From Bacteroidota bacterium (GTDB lineage: Bacteria; Bacteroidota; Bacteroidia; Chitinophagales; Chitinophagaceae): a DNA stretch of 42,419 nucleotides. The position numbers and the translations under genes were made by a program. Positions 1 through 7,865 of this stretch are shown piece by piece. Location: NCBI GenBank assembly GCA_013289065.1, contig JABDAP010000002.1:1-42419 (forward strand), in the 5' to 3' direction. The notes beneath the pieces were generated by a model. The model made no database searches, had not been told where the DNA came from, and was given only the letters and a program-made list of their open reading frames with translations. The first letter of the stretch is position 1. Every line of letters begins with the position of its first letter.

Positions 1-1
1 C

Positions 2-571
2 GATCAGCAACAGGTAAAAAAAATATTTACTGAAATACATTCCTTTGATATACTTGTAAACTGTGCAGGTATTGCCCATATCGGCAAAGCCGGCAATACT
101 TCGGAAGAAGATTTTGAAAAAATATTCCGTGTAAATGTAAAAGGCACTTATAATTGTTTGCATGAAGCCATTCCCATATTCCAGCAAAAAAGATCAGGTG
201 TGATATTGAATGTTGCTTCCATCGCTGCAATAGTTGGTATCGATGACCGCTTCGCGTACAGTATGAGCAAGGGCGCGGTTTTTACTATGACATTGAGTGT
301 GGCTAAAGATTATATCAATGAAAACATCCGTTGTAATTCCATTTCACCAGCGCGTGTGCATACACCGTTTGTGGATGGGTTTATCAGCAAGAATTATCCC
401 GGACAGGAAAAAGAAATGTTTGAAAAATTGTCCAAAACACAGCCGATAGGCAGGATGGGTAGTGTGGAGGAAGTAGCAGCGCTCGCTTTATACCTGTGCA
501 GCGATGAAGCAGGTTTTATAACAGGCAACGATTACCTGATCGACGGCGGGTTTATCAAATTGAACAGTTAA
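2..571 (+). CDS. Short-chain dehydrogenase/reductase, 5'-truncated by window edge
   Basis: The frame is open from base 2, so the gene starts upstream of the window; the TTG at 158 in the ORF track is an internal codon. The visible part carries the SDR middle and end: a LVNCAG motif (variant of NNAG), the serine strand NVASIAA, the catalytic YSMSK motif and a C-terminal ITGNDYLIDGGF signature. The N-terminal Rossmann glycine motif is outside the window. SDRs of this class oxidise a sugar or sugar-acid hydroxyl with NAD(P). It lies 26 bp before an FAH-family hydrolase and close to fucose-pathway genes, so a 2-keto-3-deoxy-L-fuconate (or rhamnonate) dehydrogenase role is a reasonable inference. 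The exact substrate cannot be read from sequence. Confidence 0.9.
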   Translation, partial: DQQQVKKIFTEIHSFDILVNCAGIAHIGKAGNTSEEDFEKIFRVNVKGTYNCLHEAIPIFQQKRSGVILNVASIAAIVGIDDRFAYSMSKGAVFTMTLSVAKDYINENIRCNSISPARVHTPFVDGFISKNYPGQEKEMFEKLSKTQPIGRMGSVEEVAALALYLCSDEAGFITGNDYLIDGGFIKLNS

Positions 572-597
572 GAAATTTTACTAAACAATACTGATTT

Positions 598-1449
598 ATG
601 AAACTGATCCGTTTTGGCGAAGCAGGCAAAGAAAAACCGGGCGTACATATCAATGGGAACAATTATGATGTGTCGGGGTTTATTAAAGATTATGATGAAA
701 TGTTTTTTGCCAATGGCGGTATTCAGCATCTCTCATGGATGATCATGCAGCATGAAAATATGTTGCCTAAAATACAAACAGGAACACGTTTGGGTTGCCC
801 TGTAGCCAAGCCTTCCAAGATCCTTTGCATCGGTTTGAATTATGCAAAACATGCAAAAGAAACCAATGCCGTTATTCCCCAAGAACCGATCCTGTTTATG
901 AAATCAACTACCGCTATTAACGGACCGGATGATGATATCATGATCCCCAAAAATTCCGTAAAAACAGATTGGGAAGTAGAACTTGCTTTTGTTATCGGTA
1001 AACGCGCCGCTTATGTTTCTGAAGAAGATGCGATGGATCATGTTGCGGGCTATTGTTTGCATAATGATGTCAGCGAAAGAGAATTTCAACTGGAACGCGG
1101 CGGCACATGGGATAAAGGAAAAGGCTGCGATACCTTTGCACCACTAGGCCCATGGCTGGTTACAAAAGATGAGATCAAAGACCCGCACAAACTTCGGTTG
1201 TGGTTAAAAGTGAATGACAAAATGATGCAGGATGGAAATACCGATGACCTCATTTTTAATATTCCGCAACTCGTTTCATACCTCAGCCGGTTTATGACAT
1301 TATTGCCTGGCGATATTATTTCAACAGGCACGCCGGCCGGTGTGGGGCTCGGTTTCAATCCACCCGTATATTTAAAGCCAGGCGATATCGTTGAGCTGGG
1401 AATTGATGGGTTAGGTGTATCCAAACAAAAAGTAATTGCATATCAATGA
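598..1449 (+). CDS. Fumarylacetoacetate hydrolase (FAH) family protein, probable 2,4-diketo-3-deoxy-L-fuconate hydrolase
   Basis: A 283-residue cytoplasmic enzyme with the FAH fold. The family core starts around residue 75 (ILCIGLNYAKHA). The metal-binding residues are visible as E126 and E128 in DWEVELAF and D157 in HNDVSERE; the C-terminal STGTPAGVG strand is also present. FAH-family enzymes hydrolyse a C-C bond in a diketo acid. In the non-phosphorylating L-fucose pathway this member splits 2,4-diketo-3-deoxy-L-fuconate into pyruvate and lactate. It sits between an SDR and a lactonase-like amidohydrolase, and its stop overlaps the next start (ATGA), so the genes are probably translationally coupled. 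The family is certain. The precise substrate is inferred from context; a rhamnose-pathway or ureidoglycolate-type hydrolase is possible. Confidence 0.88.
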   Translation: MKLIRFGEAGKEKPGVHINGNNYDVSGFIKDYDEMFFANGGIQHLSWMIMQHENMLPKIQTGTRLGCPVAKPSKILCIGLNYAKHAKETNAVIPQEPILFMKSTTAINGPDDDIMIPKNSVKTDWEVELAFVIGKRAAYVSEEDAMDHVAGYCLHNDVSEREFQLERGGTWDKGKGCDTFAPLGPWLVTKDEIKDPHKLRLWLKVNDKMMQDGNTDDLIFNIPQLVSYLSRFMTLLPGDIISTGTPAGVGLGFNPPVYLKPGDIVELGIDGLGVSKQKVIAYQ

Positions 1450-2324
1450 CCTCTCTCAAAGAAGATCACAGCACCCCTTCAGGGGCAGGGGGTAAAAAAA
1501 ATGTAATTGACTCTCACCAGCATTTCTGGAAATACCATCCGCAGATACACGGATGGATCAATGATGAGATGCAGGTGATCCGCAAAGATTTTTTACCCGC
1601 TGATCTTTTACCACTGTTAGCAGAAAATAATATTGCAGGATGTATTGCGGTACAGGCTGATCAAACGGAAAGCGAAACAGATTTTTTAATTGGGTTAGCA
1701 ACTGAAAATAATTTTATTAAAGGTATTGTGGGTTGGGTAGATCTACGGGCAGATGATATTGAAGAACGTTTGCAGCACTATCAACAGCAGTCAATTGTAA
1801 AAGGTTTCCGCCATGTTTTACAGGGAGAAAAACCGGAATTCATGTTGCAGGAAAAATTCCTTCGTGGCATCGGCGCATTAAAAGAATTTGGGTTTACGTA
1901 TGATATATTGATCTTTCCGCAACACCTTCCTGCAGCAATAAAACTTGTTCAAAGATTTCCCGGACAAAAATTTGTGATCGATCATATGGCAAAACCGGAT
2001 ATTAAAAATGGGTTGATAGATAGCTGGAAAGAAAACATACAGTTCATTGCACAGTTTCCAAATATTTATTGCAAACTAAGCGGTATGGTTACTGAAGCAA
2101 ACTGGAAAACATGGAAAAAAGAAGAACTGTTTCCTTATCTTGATGTAGTAACAAACGCTTTCGGCATTAACAGGTTACTGTATGGTTCCGATTGGCCGGT
2201 TTGTCTGGTAGCGGCATCGTATGCCGAAATGATCAGCCCTGTAAAAAAATATTTTTCAACGTTCACAAAAACAGAACAGGAAGCGGTCTTTGGCGGTAAT
2301 GCGTTTCAATTTTATCATCTATAA
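1446..2324 (+). CDS. Amidohydrolase-2 family lactonase, probable L-fuconolactonase
   Basis: A 292-residue TIM-barrel metal hydrolase. The N-terminal metal motif HQH (H24, H26 in IDSHQHFW), later histidines in GFRHVLQGE and VIDHMAKP, and the C-terminal YGSDWPVC aspartate are all present. Relatives hydrolyse L-fucono- or L-rhamnono-lactone to the free acid. The start overlaps the upstream stop by 4 bp. The first 19 residues are odd: family members usually begin almost directly at the IDSHQHFW strand, but here that strand follows a Ser/Gly-rich stretch encoded by a CCCCT/AGGGG intergenic repeat. No in-frame ATG, GTG or TTG lies between the repeat and the conserved strand, so the repeat appears to be translated. 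Family confidence is high, substrate moderate. Confidence 0.88.
   Translation: MTSLKEDHSTPSGAGGKKNVIDSHQHFWKYHPQIHGWINDEMQVIRKDFLPADLLPLLAENNIAGCIAVQADQTESETDFLIGLATENNFIKGIVGWVDLRADDIEERLQHYQQQSIVKGFRHVLQGEKPEFMLQEKFLRGIGALKEFGFTYDILIFPQHLPAAIKLVQRFPGQKFVIDHMAKPDIKNGLIDSWKENIQFIAQFPNIYCKLSGMVTEANWKTWKKEELFPYLDVVTNAFGINRLLYGSDWPVCLVAASYAEMISPVKKYFSTFTKTEQEAVFGGNAFQFYHL
1473..1493. repeat. CCCCT/AGGGG short repeat inside the amidohydrolase 5' coding region
   Basis: The sequence ACCCCTTCAGGGGCAGGGGGT contains the palindrome CCCCTTCAGGGG plus a G-run. Closely related strings occur at 5125-5166 and 32507-32602, always at gene borders. Here the copy lies between the start codon and the conserved N-terminal strand and is read in frame. 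Confidence 0.7.
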
Positions 2325-2335
2325 TTTTACCTATC

Positions 2336-3124
2336 ATGGATCTGCAGCTAAAAAATAAAGTGATCATTGTAACAGGCGGCGCCAGAGGTATCGGCGAAGG
2401 CATTGTGCGGTTACTTGCAGCCGAAGGCGCTGTACCTGTAATTGTTGGAAGGAACGAAGCGGACAATAACAAACTCGTTACAGAGATAGAAACCGCTGGT
2501 GGCATGGCTTCACAGGTTGTTGCAGAATTATCCGACCCTTCTCAATGCGAAAAAGCCGTTCACTCTGTGATCAAACAATTTGGCAGGATAGAAGGCCTGG
2601 TAAATAATGCAGGTGTGAATGATGGCATTGGCCTTGAAAAAGGCAACTATGAAAAATTTATGGAGAGCCTGCATAAAAACCTTGTCCATTATTATTTGAT
2701 GGCACATTTTGCTTTGCCGGAACTGATCAGGTCAAAAGGTTCTATTGTTAATATCACATCAAAAACAGCAGAGACGGGCCAGGGCAATACATCCGCTTAT
2801 GCCGCAGCAAATGGCGGGCGCAATGCACTCACAAGAGAATGGGCCGTTGAATTATTAAAATACAGCGTGCGTGTAAACGCAGTGGCAGTAGCCGAATGCT
2901 GGACACCCGCTTATGAAACATGGGTAAAGACATTAGCCGAACCGGAAAAAAAATTAAAAGAGATCAATTCGAAAATTCCATTCGGGAACAGGATGACAAC
3001 AAGTGAAGAGATCGCAAATGCAGTAGTGTTCCTGTTATCAGAAAGATCAAGCCATACAACCGGCCAGATCATTCATGTTGATGGCGGTTATGTGCATCTT
3101 GACAGAGCTCTCGCAAATGCCTGA
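2336..3124 (+). CDS. L-fucose dehydrogenase-like SDR with Asn in place of the catalytic Lys
   Basis: A 262-residue classical SDR: TGGARGIGEG (about 14-23) binds NAD(P), followed by NNAG, then S142 and Y155. From recalled family knowledge it resembles Burkholderia L-fucose dehydrogenase across the VNDG motif, the NLxHYY motif, the SKTAxTGQGNTS loop, the SSHTTG motif and the C-terminal HLDRAL. It would oxidise L-fucose to the lactone that the neighbouring amidohydrolase hydrolyses, and it follows that gene by 11 bp. The odd point is the YxxxK motif, which reads Y155-A-A-A-N159 (codon AAT); the proton-relay lysine is missing although the rest of the active site is intact. It may be a lineage variant with altered chemistry or an inactive paralogue. 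Confidence 0.85.
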   Translation: MDLQLKNKVIIVTGGARGIGEGIVRLLAAEGAVPVIVGRNEADNNKLVTEIETAGGMASQVVAELSDPSQCEKAVHSVIKQFGRIEGLVNNAGVNDGIGLEKGNYEKFMESLHKNLVHYYLMAHFALPELIRSKGSIVNITSKTAETGQGNTSAYAAANGGRNALTREWAVELLKYSVRVNAVAVAECWTPAYETWVKTLAEPEKKLKEINSKIPFGNRMTTSEEIANAVVFLLSERSSHTTGQIIHVDGGYVHLDRALANA

Positions 3125-3128
3125 TAAC

Positions 3129-3185
3129 TCCGCGCCTCCGCGGTGAAAAGAGTATGGGTTTTTTTTACCGTGGAGACGCAGAGAA
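3129..3185. repeat. Imperfect hairpin of the CTCTGCG/CCGCGG type
   Basis: CGCCTCCGCGGTGAAAA and the downstream TTTTTTACCGTGGAGACG form an imperfect inverted repeat between the fucose dehydrogenase stop and the GH43 start. Words such as CTCCGCGG and GACGCAGAG recur at 8881-8986 and 14690-14745. The T-run in the right arm could help it act as a terminator. Confidence 0.5.
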
Positions 3186-3216
3186 AAGATATTTCAGTAA
3201 TCCTCAAATAAAACAA

Positions 3217-4221
3217 ATGAAACAAAGATCTTCTGCAATAAAACAGTTTCTTTTTCTCTGTACAGTTTTATTGCCGGTAACAATATTTGCGCAGGCGGAT
3301 AAATGGATACAGCCGGGCGAGATCTGGCCCGATCAAAATGGCAACCATGTGCAGGCGCATGGCGGCGGTATTACCAAAGTAGGCAAGATCTATTACTGGT
3401 ATGGCGAAGAACGCAGGCAGGGGCTGGATTCGAACCTGCGTTATGTTAGCTGTTATGCATCAAAGGATCTGATGAATTGGGAATTTAAGGGAGATGTATT
3501 GCAATTAGCAGACCCTGAAAACCTGGGAAGGCGCTGGGTTTGCGAGAGGCCGAAAGTTTATTACAATGCAAAGACAAAAAAATATGTGATGTATCTTCAT
3601 CTGGATAACAGCAGTTATAAACTGGCGCGCGTAGCAGTCTGCATCAGCGACAAACCGGATGCGAATTACACTTATGTAAAAAGTTTTCGCCCGCTGGAAC
3701 ATGAGAGCCGGGATATAGGCCAGTTTATTGATGATGACGGACAGGCGTATTTAATTTTCGAAGACAGGCCACTTGGTTTTCACATCGCAAAACTGTCTGA
3801 CGATTATATGAATGTTGAAAAAGAAATGTGTCTTGTAAAAATGAAACTTGAGGGTGGGGCAGTGGTTCATTACAATGGTTTGTATTATGCCATCGGTTCT
3901 GCTTTAACGGGATGGAACGCAAACCCGAATAAATATGCAACAGCCACTTCATTGGAAGGGCCATGGTCGGAATTTAAAGATATTGCGCCACCGGAAGTAA
4001 AAACATATGGCTCACAATCAACACTGATGCTGAAAGTGGTTGGCAAGAAAAAAACAACCGTAATATTTATGGGCGATATCTGGAAGCCGCGTACACAATG
4101 GGATTCACGTTATCTCTGGATGCCATTAGAGATCGGAGATGGTAAATTATGGCTACCCGAACCAAAGCCATGGAAGATCGATGTGAAGAGCGGTGAAGTA
4201 AAGCTGAAAGAAGTTAAATAG
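3217..4221 (+). CDS. Secreted glycoside hydrolase family 43-like protein
   Basis: The ORF track opens at 3154, but the first 21 codons run through an intergenic repeat. The ATG at 3217 starts a clear signal peptide (basic MKQR, hydrophobic LFLCTVLLPV, cleavage near IFAQA), giving about 334 residues. The mature protein is a five-bladed propeller-type GH43 relative, with the early VQAHGGGI segment seen in some GH43 subfamilies, YYWYGE, CERPKV and the DIGQFIDDDG repeat. GH43 enzymes remove arabinose, xylose or galactose from plant polysaccharides by inversion. I cannot assign the three catalytic acids with certainty. It probably works in the periplasm or at the surface and may feed sugars to the neighbouring catabolic genes. 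The subfamily and substrate are not resolved. Confidence 0.82.
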   Translation: MKQRSSAIKQFLFLCTVLLPVTIFAQADKWIQPGEIWPDQNGNHVQAHGGGITKVGKIYYWYGEERRQGLDSNLRYVSCYASKDLMNWEFKGDVLQLADPENLGRRWVCERPKVYYNAKTKKYVMYLHLDNSSYKLARVAVCISDKPDANYTYVKSFRPLEHESRDIGQFIDDDGQAYLIFEDRPLGFHIAKLSDDYMNVEKEMCLVKMKLEGGAVVHYNGLYYAIGSALTGWNANPNKYATATSLEGPWSEFKDIAPPEVKTYGSQSTLMLKVVGKKKTTVIFMGDIWKPRTQWDSRYLWMPLEIGDGKLWLPEPKPWKIDVKSGEVKLKEVK

Positions 4222-4222
4222 A

Positions 4223-4294
4223 TTAAAGAAGTTAAATGGGGTTAAAAAGGTTGGCAACAAGTTTAACCTTTTTAACCCCATTTAACTTCTTTAA
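4223..4294. repeat. Perfect 30-bp inverted repeat (hairpin) after the GH43 gene
   Basis: Arms at 4223-4252 and 4265-4294 are perfect reverse complements (30 bp) around a 12-nt loop. The arms are built from words such as TTAACTTCTTTAA. The word AAAGAAGTTAAA also appears directly upstream, in the last codons and stop of the GH43 gene. A likely terminator or transcript-stabilising hairpin. Confidence 0.9.
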
Positions 4295-4327
4295 CTTAAT
4301 CCATTACTTTTATTAAAACCAACCCGT

Positions 4328-5092
4328 ATGTTTCTGCAAAATAAAACGGCCATTGTTACCGGTGCCGCACAAGGCATTGGTTTGGAAATATGCAAACAAC
4401 TGGCCGGCCATGGAGCAAATGTTCTCTTGAACGATATTGATGAAACCCTTGCCACCAAAGCGGTCGCAGGTATTTGTTCAAACAATGAAAAAGCAAATTG
4501 TATTTCCCTTCCCGGTGATGCCGGCAATGTTTCCTTTATTCAGCAAATGATTGATACAGCCGTTACACAATTCGGCAGCCTCGATATGGTAATTGCCAAT
4601 GCAGGTATCACTTTGTTCGGAGATTTTTTTACTTACACACCCGCATCTTTTTTTCGTGTGATGGAAGTTAATCTTGGCGGCACTTTTTTTCTTGCACAGG
4701 CAGCTGCAATACAAATGAAAAAGCAGGAATCCGGTGGGTCATTGTTATTTATGTCCTCTGTTACCGGCCACCAGGCACATAAAGATCTTGCAGCTTACGG
4801 TATGAGTAAAGCTGCCATAGAAATGCTTGCAAAAAATTTAGTGATCGAGCTCTCTCCCTATAAAATAAATATAAATACGATCGCACCGGGCGCTACTGTT
4901 ACTGAAAGAACATTGGAAGACCCGTCCTATCAAACAACCTGGGAAAAGATCACACCGATGGGCCGCCCTGCTTCTGTTTCGGATATTGCACACACTGCTT
5001 TATTTCTTGTGTCTGAAAATGCAAAACATATCACGGGCCAAACAATAATTGTTGATGGGGGATGGACGAGTGTAAGCCCGTCACCATATTAA
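4328..5092 (+). CDS. Classical short-chain dehydrogenase/reductase
   Basis: A 254-residue SDR with all family marks: TGAAQGIGLE cofactor loop, IANAGIT, MSSVTGHQ serine strand, intact YGMSK catalytic motif and a C-terminal TGQTIIVDGGW. It is predicted to be cytoplasmic and NAD(P)-dependent. It lies 33 bp downstream of a strong hairpin and so may have its own promoter. Two sugar-linked SDRs and an FAH hydrolase lie nearby, so it probably acts on a sugar, a sugar acid or a related polyol. It is an alternative candidate for the 2-keto-3-deoxy-fuconate dehydrogenase step. Family assignment is certain, substrate unknown. Confidence 0.9.
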   Translation: MFLQNKTAIVTGAAQGIGLEICKQLAGHGANVLLNDIDETLATKAVAGICSNNEKANCISLPGDAGNVSFIQQMIDTAVTQFGSLDMVIANAGITLFGDFFTYTPASFFRVMEVNLGGTFFLAQAAAIQMKKQESGGSLLFMSSVTGHQAHKDLAAYGMSKAAIEMLAKNLVIELSPYKININTIAPGATVTERTLEDPSYQTTWEKITPMGRPASVSDIAHTALFLVSENAKHITGQTIIVDGGWTSVSPSPY

Positions 5093-5124
5093 ATGAACAA
5101 CTATGATTTGTATTTGTTTTATTC

Positions 5125-5166
5125 TGCCCCCGCCCCTGAAGGGGAGTTAATGTGTCTTAAAGGGGT
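5125..5166. repeat. CCCCT/AGGGG intergenic repeat
   Basis: CTGCCCCCGCCCCTGAAGGGG followed by AAAGGGGTA lies between a + gene and a - gene that converge here. It is related to the repeats at 1473-1493 and 32507-32602. A bidirectional terminator role is plausible. Confidence 0.6.
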
Positions 5167-5177
5167 AAAAAGAAATA

Positions 5178-5813
5178 TTATAAAGGCCTTACCATAATAT
5201 TTTTAAAATGCACAATGCTGTTCGGGTCGTGCCCCTGCAGGGCAAATGTTCCGCTTGATATGATACGTTGTGCATTATCTGCCGAACGCTGCACATTATC
5301 CGGCTCTGTATAATCAACCACTGTTTTATCATTGATCTTTATGATCACTCTTTTGCCTACTACTTTTACATATTCGGTGTACCATTCGTAATCTTTTGCA
5401 TACACTTCTTTCACATCTTCAATTCCATATAAACTGCCGGTTCTGCGCCAGTCGGTATGCGAATTATTTACCTGCACTTCATAGCCTTTTGATGGCCAGC
5501 CACCTTCCTGGTAAGCGGTATGAAAATAAATACCTGAATTGGCCCCGGGGTATGTCATCACATCGGCTTTCAATTCAAAATTTTTGAAGTTATGATCCAG
5601 TACATTTCCGTTGTAAAAAAGATGTGCCGTTTTTCCATGAACGATGATCATTCCACTGTCAACACTGAATGTTGCCGCATTCTCGCCAACGCGCCAGTCG
5701 GCGATCGATTTGCCATCGAATAATGATATCCATTTTCCGGATTGGTTCTTATTGATCTTTGTAAAAGAAACAAGGATGAAAAACAGCAGGCAGGCCGGTA
5801 CAAATTTTTTCAT
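5178..5813 (-). CDS. Secreted DUF1080 (3-keto-disaccharide hydrolase) family protein
   Basis: A 211-residue protein with an N-terminal signal peptide (MKKF, then ACLLFFILVSF) and a single DUF1080 concanavalin-like domain covering the rest. Family hallmarks are WISLFDGKSIADWR near the start, NFELKADVMTYPGANSGIYF in the middle, GYEVQVNN, and a C-terminal GTFALQGHDPNSIVHFKNI strand. DUF1080 proteins are common in Bacteroidota; the family is annotated as 3-keto-disaccharide hydrolase, and secreted members are associated with carbohydrate processing. It faces the sugar-catabolism block but runs on the opposite strand, so it is a separate transcript. Family is secure, substrate unknown. Confidence 0.9.
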   Translation of the reverse strand: MKKFVPACLLFFILVSFTKINKNQSGKWISLFDGKSIADWRVGENAATFSVDSGMIIVHGKTAHLFYNGNVLDHNFKNFELKADVMTYPGANSGIYFHTAYQEGGWPSKGYEVQVNNSHTDWRRTGSLYGIEDVKEVYAKDYEWYTEYVKVVGKRVIIKINDKTVVDYTEPDNVQRSADNAQRIISSGTFALQGHDPNSIVHFKNIMVRPL

Positions 5814-5896
5814 GATAGGGCTGATTATGGTGATGTGATTGGTTTGATGAAACTACTGATTAATATTGATTATTATTGTAACCGAAATTTACCGCG

Positions 5897-6259
5897 ATGG
5901 CAGAAATTCAGATCGTAGTAGTTGATTCAGGGTCCGTTTATATTGAAAAGCTCAATAAACGTTTGTATCATGAGATCGAATGCGATAATTATTATCATGA
6001 AGTAACAGAACTGGTAAGCGGCTACCAGCGCTCACTGCATTTGTTCCATCACATCCAGAACCCTTCTTTTCTACCCATCCTCTTACGCAGTTATGAAACA
6101 CTGGAAGGAACGAGTATGTATTCAGGGAAAGTGCTTTCTATCCGCAAATATTATATCCATGGCAATAACGGGCCCGAAGGGCGCCTGAAGATCGAAGCCG
6201 ATAACAAACAGTTATACGATATCCCGCTGGAAGCGCTGGAGCAGTTGGGTATGGCATGA
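5897..6259 (+). CDS. Conserved-looking hypothetical protein, 120 aa
   Basis: I do not recognise this protein. It has no signal peptide or membrane segment. It is rich in Tyr, His and Glu (for example YHEIECDNYYHEV and LHLFHHIQ) and ends in an IPLEALEQLG strand-helix pattern. Composition and codon use look like a real soluble cytoplasmic protein. It is divergent from the DUF1080 gene; the 83-bp shared upstream region is AT-rich and must hold both promoters, though no clear TAnnTTTG box is seen. The 160 bp downstream hold only a doubtful 30-codon ORF. Confidence 0.65.
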   Translation: MAEIQIVVVDSGSVYIEKLNKRLYHEIECDNYYHEVTELVSGYQRSLHLFHHIQNPSFLPILLRSYETLEGTSMYSGKVLSIRKYYIHGNNGPEGRLKIEADNKQLYDIPLEALEQLGMA

Positions 6260-6420
6260 TTCGCCACCGATTTTCTACAATCCATTAAGTACATATTTTC
6301 CTTTGTTTTTATTGTGGAACAATGAACACAAAAGCCTGCGAAATAGAGCCATACAGATCATTTGAACATGGCATATGCTTTTCAGAAAAACAGGTATTCA
6401 ATCATTTAAAATGAATTGTT

Positions 6421-6597
6421 ATGCCAACAAAAACAAAAAAAACAATGCCGTCACAGTCTAACTCAGACATGAACCGCAGTAACGGAAAACAAACAACCAC
6501 TTCTTCTAAAAGAGGTGCCATGGATTCTGCTAAAAGAGAATCCGAGTCAGAAAATCTAAATAGAAGGAACAGCAGCCAGAAAAATGCCGGCCAATAG
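6421..6597 (+). CDS. Small basic Ser/Lys-rich protein, 58 aa
   Basis: This ORF is absent from the supplied track. It starts MPTKTKKTMPSQ and ends QKNAGQ, is rich in Ser, Lys, Arg, Asn and Thr, and contains the motif SKRGAMDSAKRE. It is likely disordered and possibly nucleic-acid-binding. A good intrinsic terminator follows 14 bp after its stop, which supports real expression. No function is recognised. Confidence is limited by its low complexity. Confidence 0.55.
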   Translation: MPTKTKKTMPSQSNSDMNRSNGKQTTTSSKRGAMDSAKRESESENLNRRNSSQKNAGQ

Positions 6598-6611
6598 CTG
6601 TTTTAAAAATG

Positions 6612-6656
6612 AAAAAGCCTTTGCATTTACAGAAAATACGAAGGCTTTTTTATTTA
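6612..6656 (+). terminator. Intrinsic terminator after the 58-aa ORF
   Basis: AAAAAGCCTT and AAGGCTTTTT form a 10-bp stem around a 19-nt loop, followed by a T-rich tail. On the + strand it ends the transcript of the small basic protein. Confidence 0.85.
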
Positions 6657-6742
6657 TTTTATTCGATCAGTTTACGCGCCTGTTCGGAATCGTACTCTTG
6701 TTAACGGCGTAAAGATCTTTCCTTCCAGGCCGTTATAGTCAT

Positions 6743-6776
6743 AAAAAAAGACCCATCCTGTTAAAGAATGGATCTT
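6743..6776 (-). terminator. Intrinsic terminator for the CHRD lipoprotein gene
   Basis: Read on the - strand, AAGATCCAT and ATGGGTCTT pair (one mismatch) around an 11-nt loop and run into seven T residues. It lies just beyond the CHRD gene stop. Confidence 0.8.
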
Positions 6777-6797
6777 GATCAATCAGGAAGAATATTT

Positions 6798-7295
6798 TTA
6801 TCTGTTAATAAACATCTGGCCACGTATTTCTCCATTAGGGTTTGCTACCGTGCCCATCATAAAGAACATGTTGCCGGCGGATAACTGGGTAGCCTGGTCG
6901 TTTGACAAAGTGAGCCAGCCAATATAAGAGCCCGATGTTGACGAACTGGGGGTTATAGGGCTCATGATCCATGCCTGCCCTACGCCTGTAACATTATTAT
7001 TGGAACCCGGAGTGCCAATGTATAATGCACCTGAGTTTGGAGTGCCTGTCATATTGCTCCAGGCAACAGTGTACGTAATCACATTGGAATAAGGATCGTA
7101 TGTTCCGGAAATTGTTGCAGAACCGTTCGTGGTTACTTTCGGAACCATCTGGCCACCGGTTGCAGTGCCGGATAAATTAAAACTGGCGCTGCTGCCATTG
7201 CCATCTGATTTTGTGCAACTGCTTAAAATAAGTGTGCTGCAAAAAGCCAATGCTGAGAACAGCATGATCTTTTTTATGAACTGAATCGTTTTCAT
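6798..7295 (-). CDS. CHRD-domain lipoprotein
   Basis: A 165-residue protein with a lipoprotein signal (hydrophobic ALAFCSTLIL, lipobox LSSC at C27) and a CHRD domain filling the mature part. CHRD features are the LSGTATGGQMVP start, the VAWSNMTGTP strand, the GWLTLSNDQATQL segment and the characteristic end NPNGEIRGQMFIN. The domain is named after chordin; its bacterial role is unknown, but most copies are exported. Here it should sit in the outer or inner membrane leaflet facing the periplasm. It appears to be monocistronic, with its own downstream terminator. Confidence 0.9.
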   Translation of the reverse strand: MKTIQFIKKIMLFSALAFCSTLILSSCTKSDGNGSSASFNLSGTATGGQMVPKVTTNGSATISGTYDPYSNVITYTVAWSNMTGTPNSGALYIGTPGSNNNVTGVGQAWIMSPITPSSSTSGSYIGWLTLSNDQATQLSAGNMFFMMGTVANPNGEIRGQMFINR

Positions 7296-7545
7296 GTGAT
7301 AGTTTTTGTTTTAAGGTTATAACCTGTTTCGTTAAAATCATATGCCATCGTGAAAAACCATTATGTGGATTTTCTTAGACACCTTAGCTGCTACGCCTTC
7401 GCTCGCTTACAAGGATCGTATGGTTTTCTACAATTATCCTGTGCAGTTGTGGAATAAAGAACACAATATGGGATCGGCTTCACAGAGCTGGTATAATTTT
7501 TCAAGCGATGGTCGCATACTAAATCCATTACTAAAACAAAATTTT

Positions 7546-7794
7546 ATGGCTAAGTATTCAAAAAAAGCGGGCGACAAAGTTGAAAAAGCTATGCACGAAA
7601 AAAATGCCGGCACTTTAAAAAGCGGCAGGAGCGGTAAAACGGTAACCAGCCGTAAACAGGCGATTGCCATAGGCCTCTCCGAAGCAAGGGAAGAAGGGGC
7701 GAAAGTGCCTGAAAAGAAAACTGCTGCAAAAAGATCAGCCACAAAGAAAAGCGCGCCTAAGAAAGCCGCGAAAAAAAGTACCGGGAAAAAATAG
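7546..7794 (+). CDS. DUF6496-like small basic protein, 82 aa
   Basis: The track starts at 7363, but family similarity begins at the ATG at 7546 (MAKYSKKAGDKVEKAMHE), so that start is preferred. The core LKSGRSGKTVTSRKQAIAIG followed by LSEAREEGAKVP is typical of the DUF6496 group. A lysine/alanine-rich histone-H1-like tail (KKAAKKS type) follows. It is probably a nucleic-acid-associated cytoplasmic protein; no enzymatic residues are seen. The 183 bp of apparent coding upstream (7363-7545) do not resemble anything I know and are more likely leader sequence. Confidence 0.8.
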   Translation: MAKYSKKAGDKVEKAMHEKNAGTLKSGRSGKTVTSRKQAIAIGLSEAREEGAKVPEKKTAAKRSATKKSAPKKAAKKSTGKK

Positions 7795-7865
7795 CACTAT
7801 AGAAATGCTGCAGCTTTACTACCTGCTATTAGAAAGCAATGGTATTTCTCTTTGTATATACATCT

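Noticed and set aside
6322-6414. 30-residue + strand ORF (MNTKACEIEPYRSF and on)
   Set aside because: Too short, with no clear promoter, terminator or homology; could be chance.
7363-7545. N-terminal extension of the DUF6496-like ORF
   Set aside because: Unrelated to the family and not like a signal peptide; the ATG at 7546 fits better.
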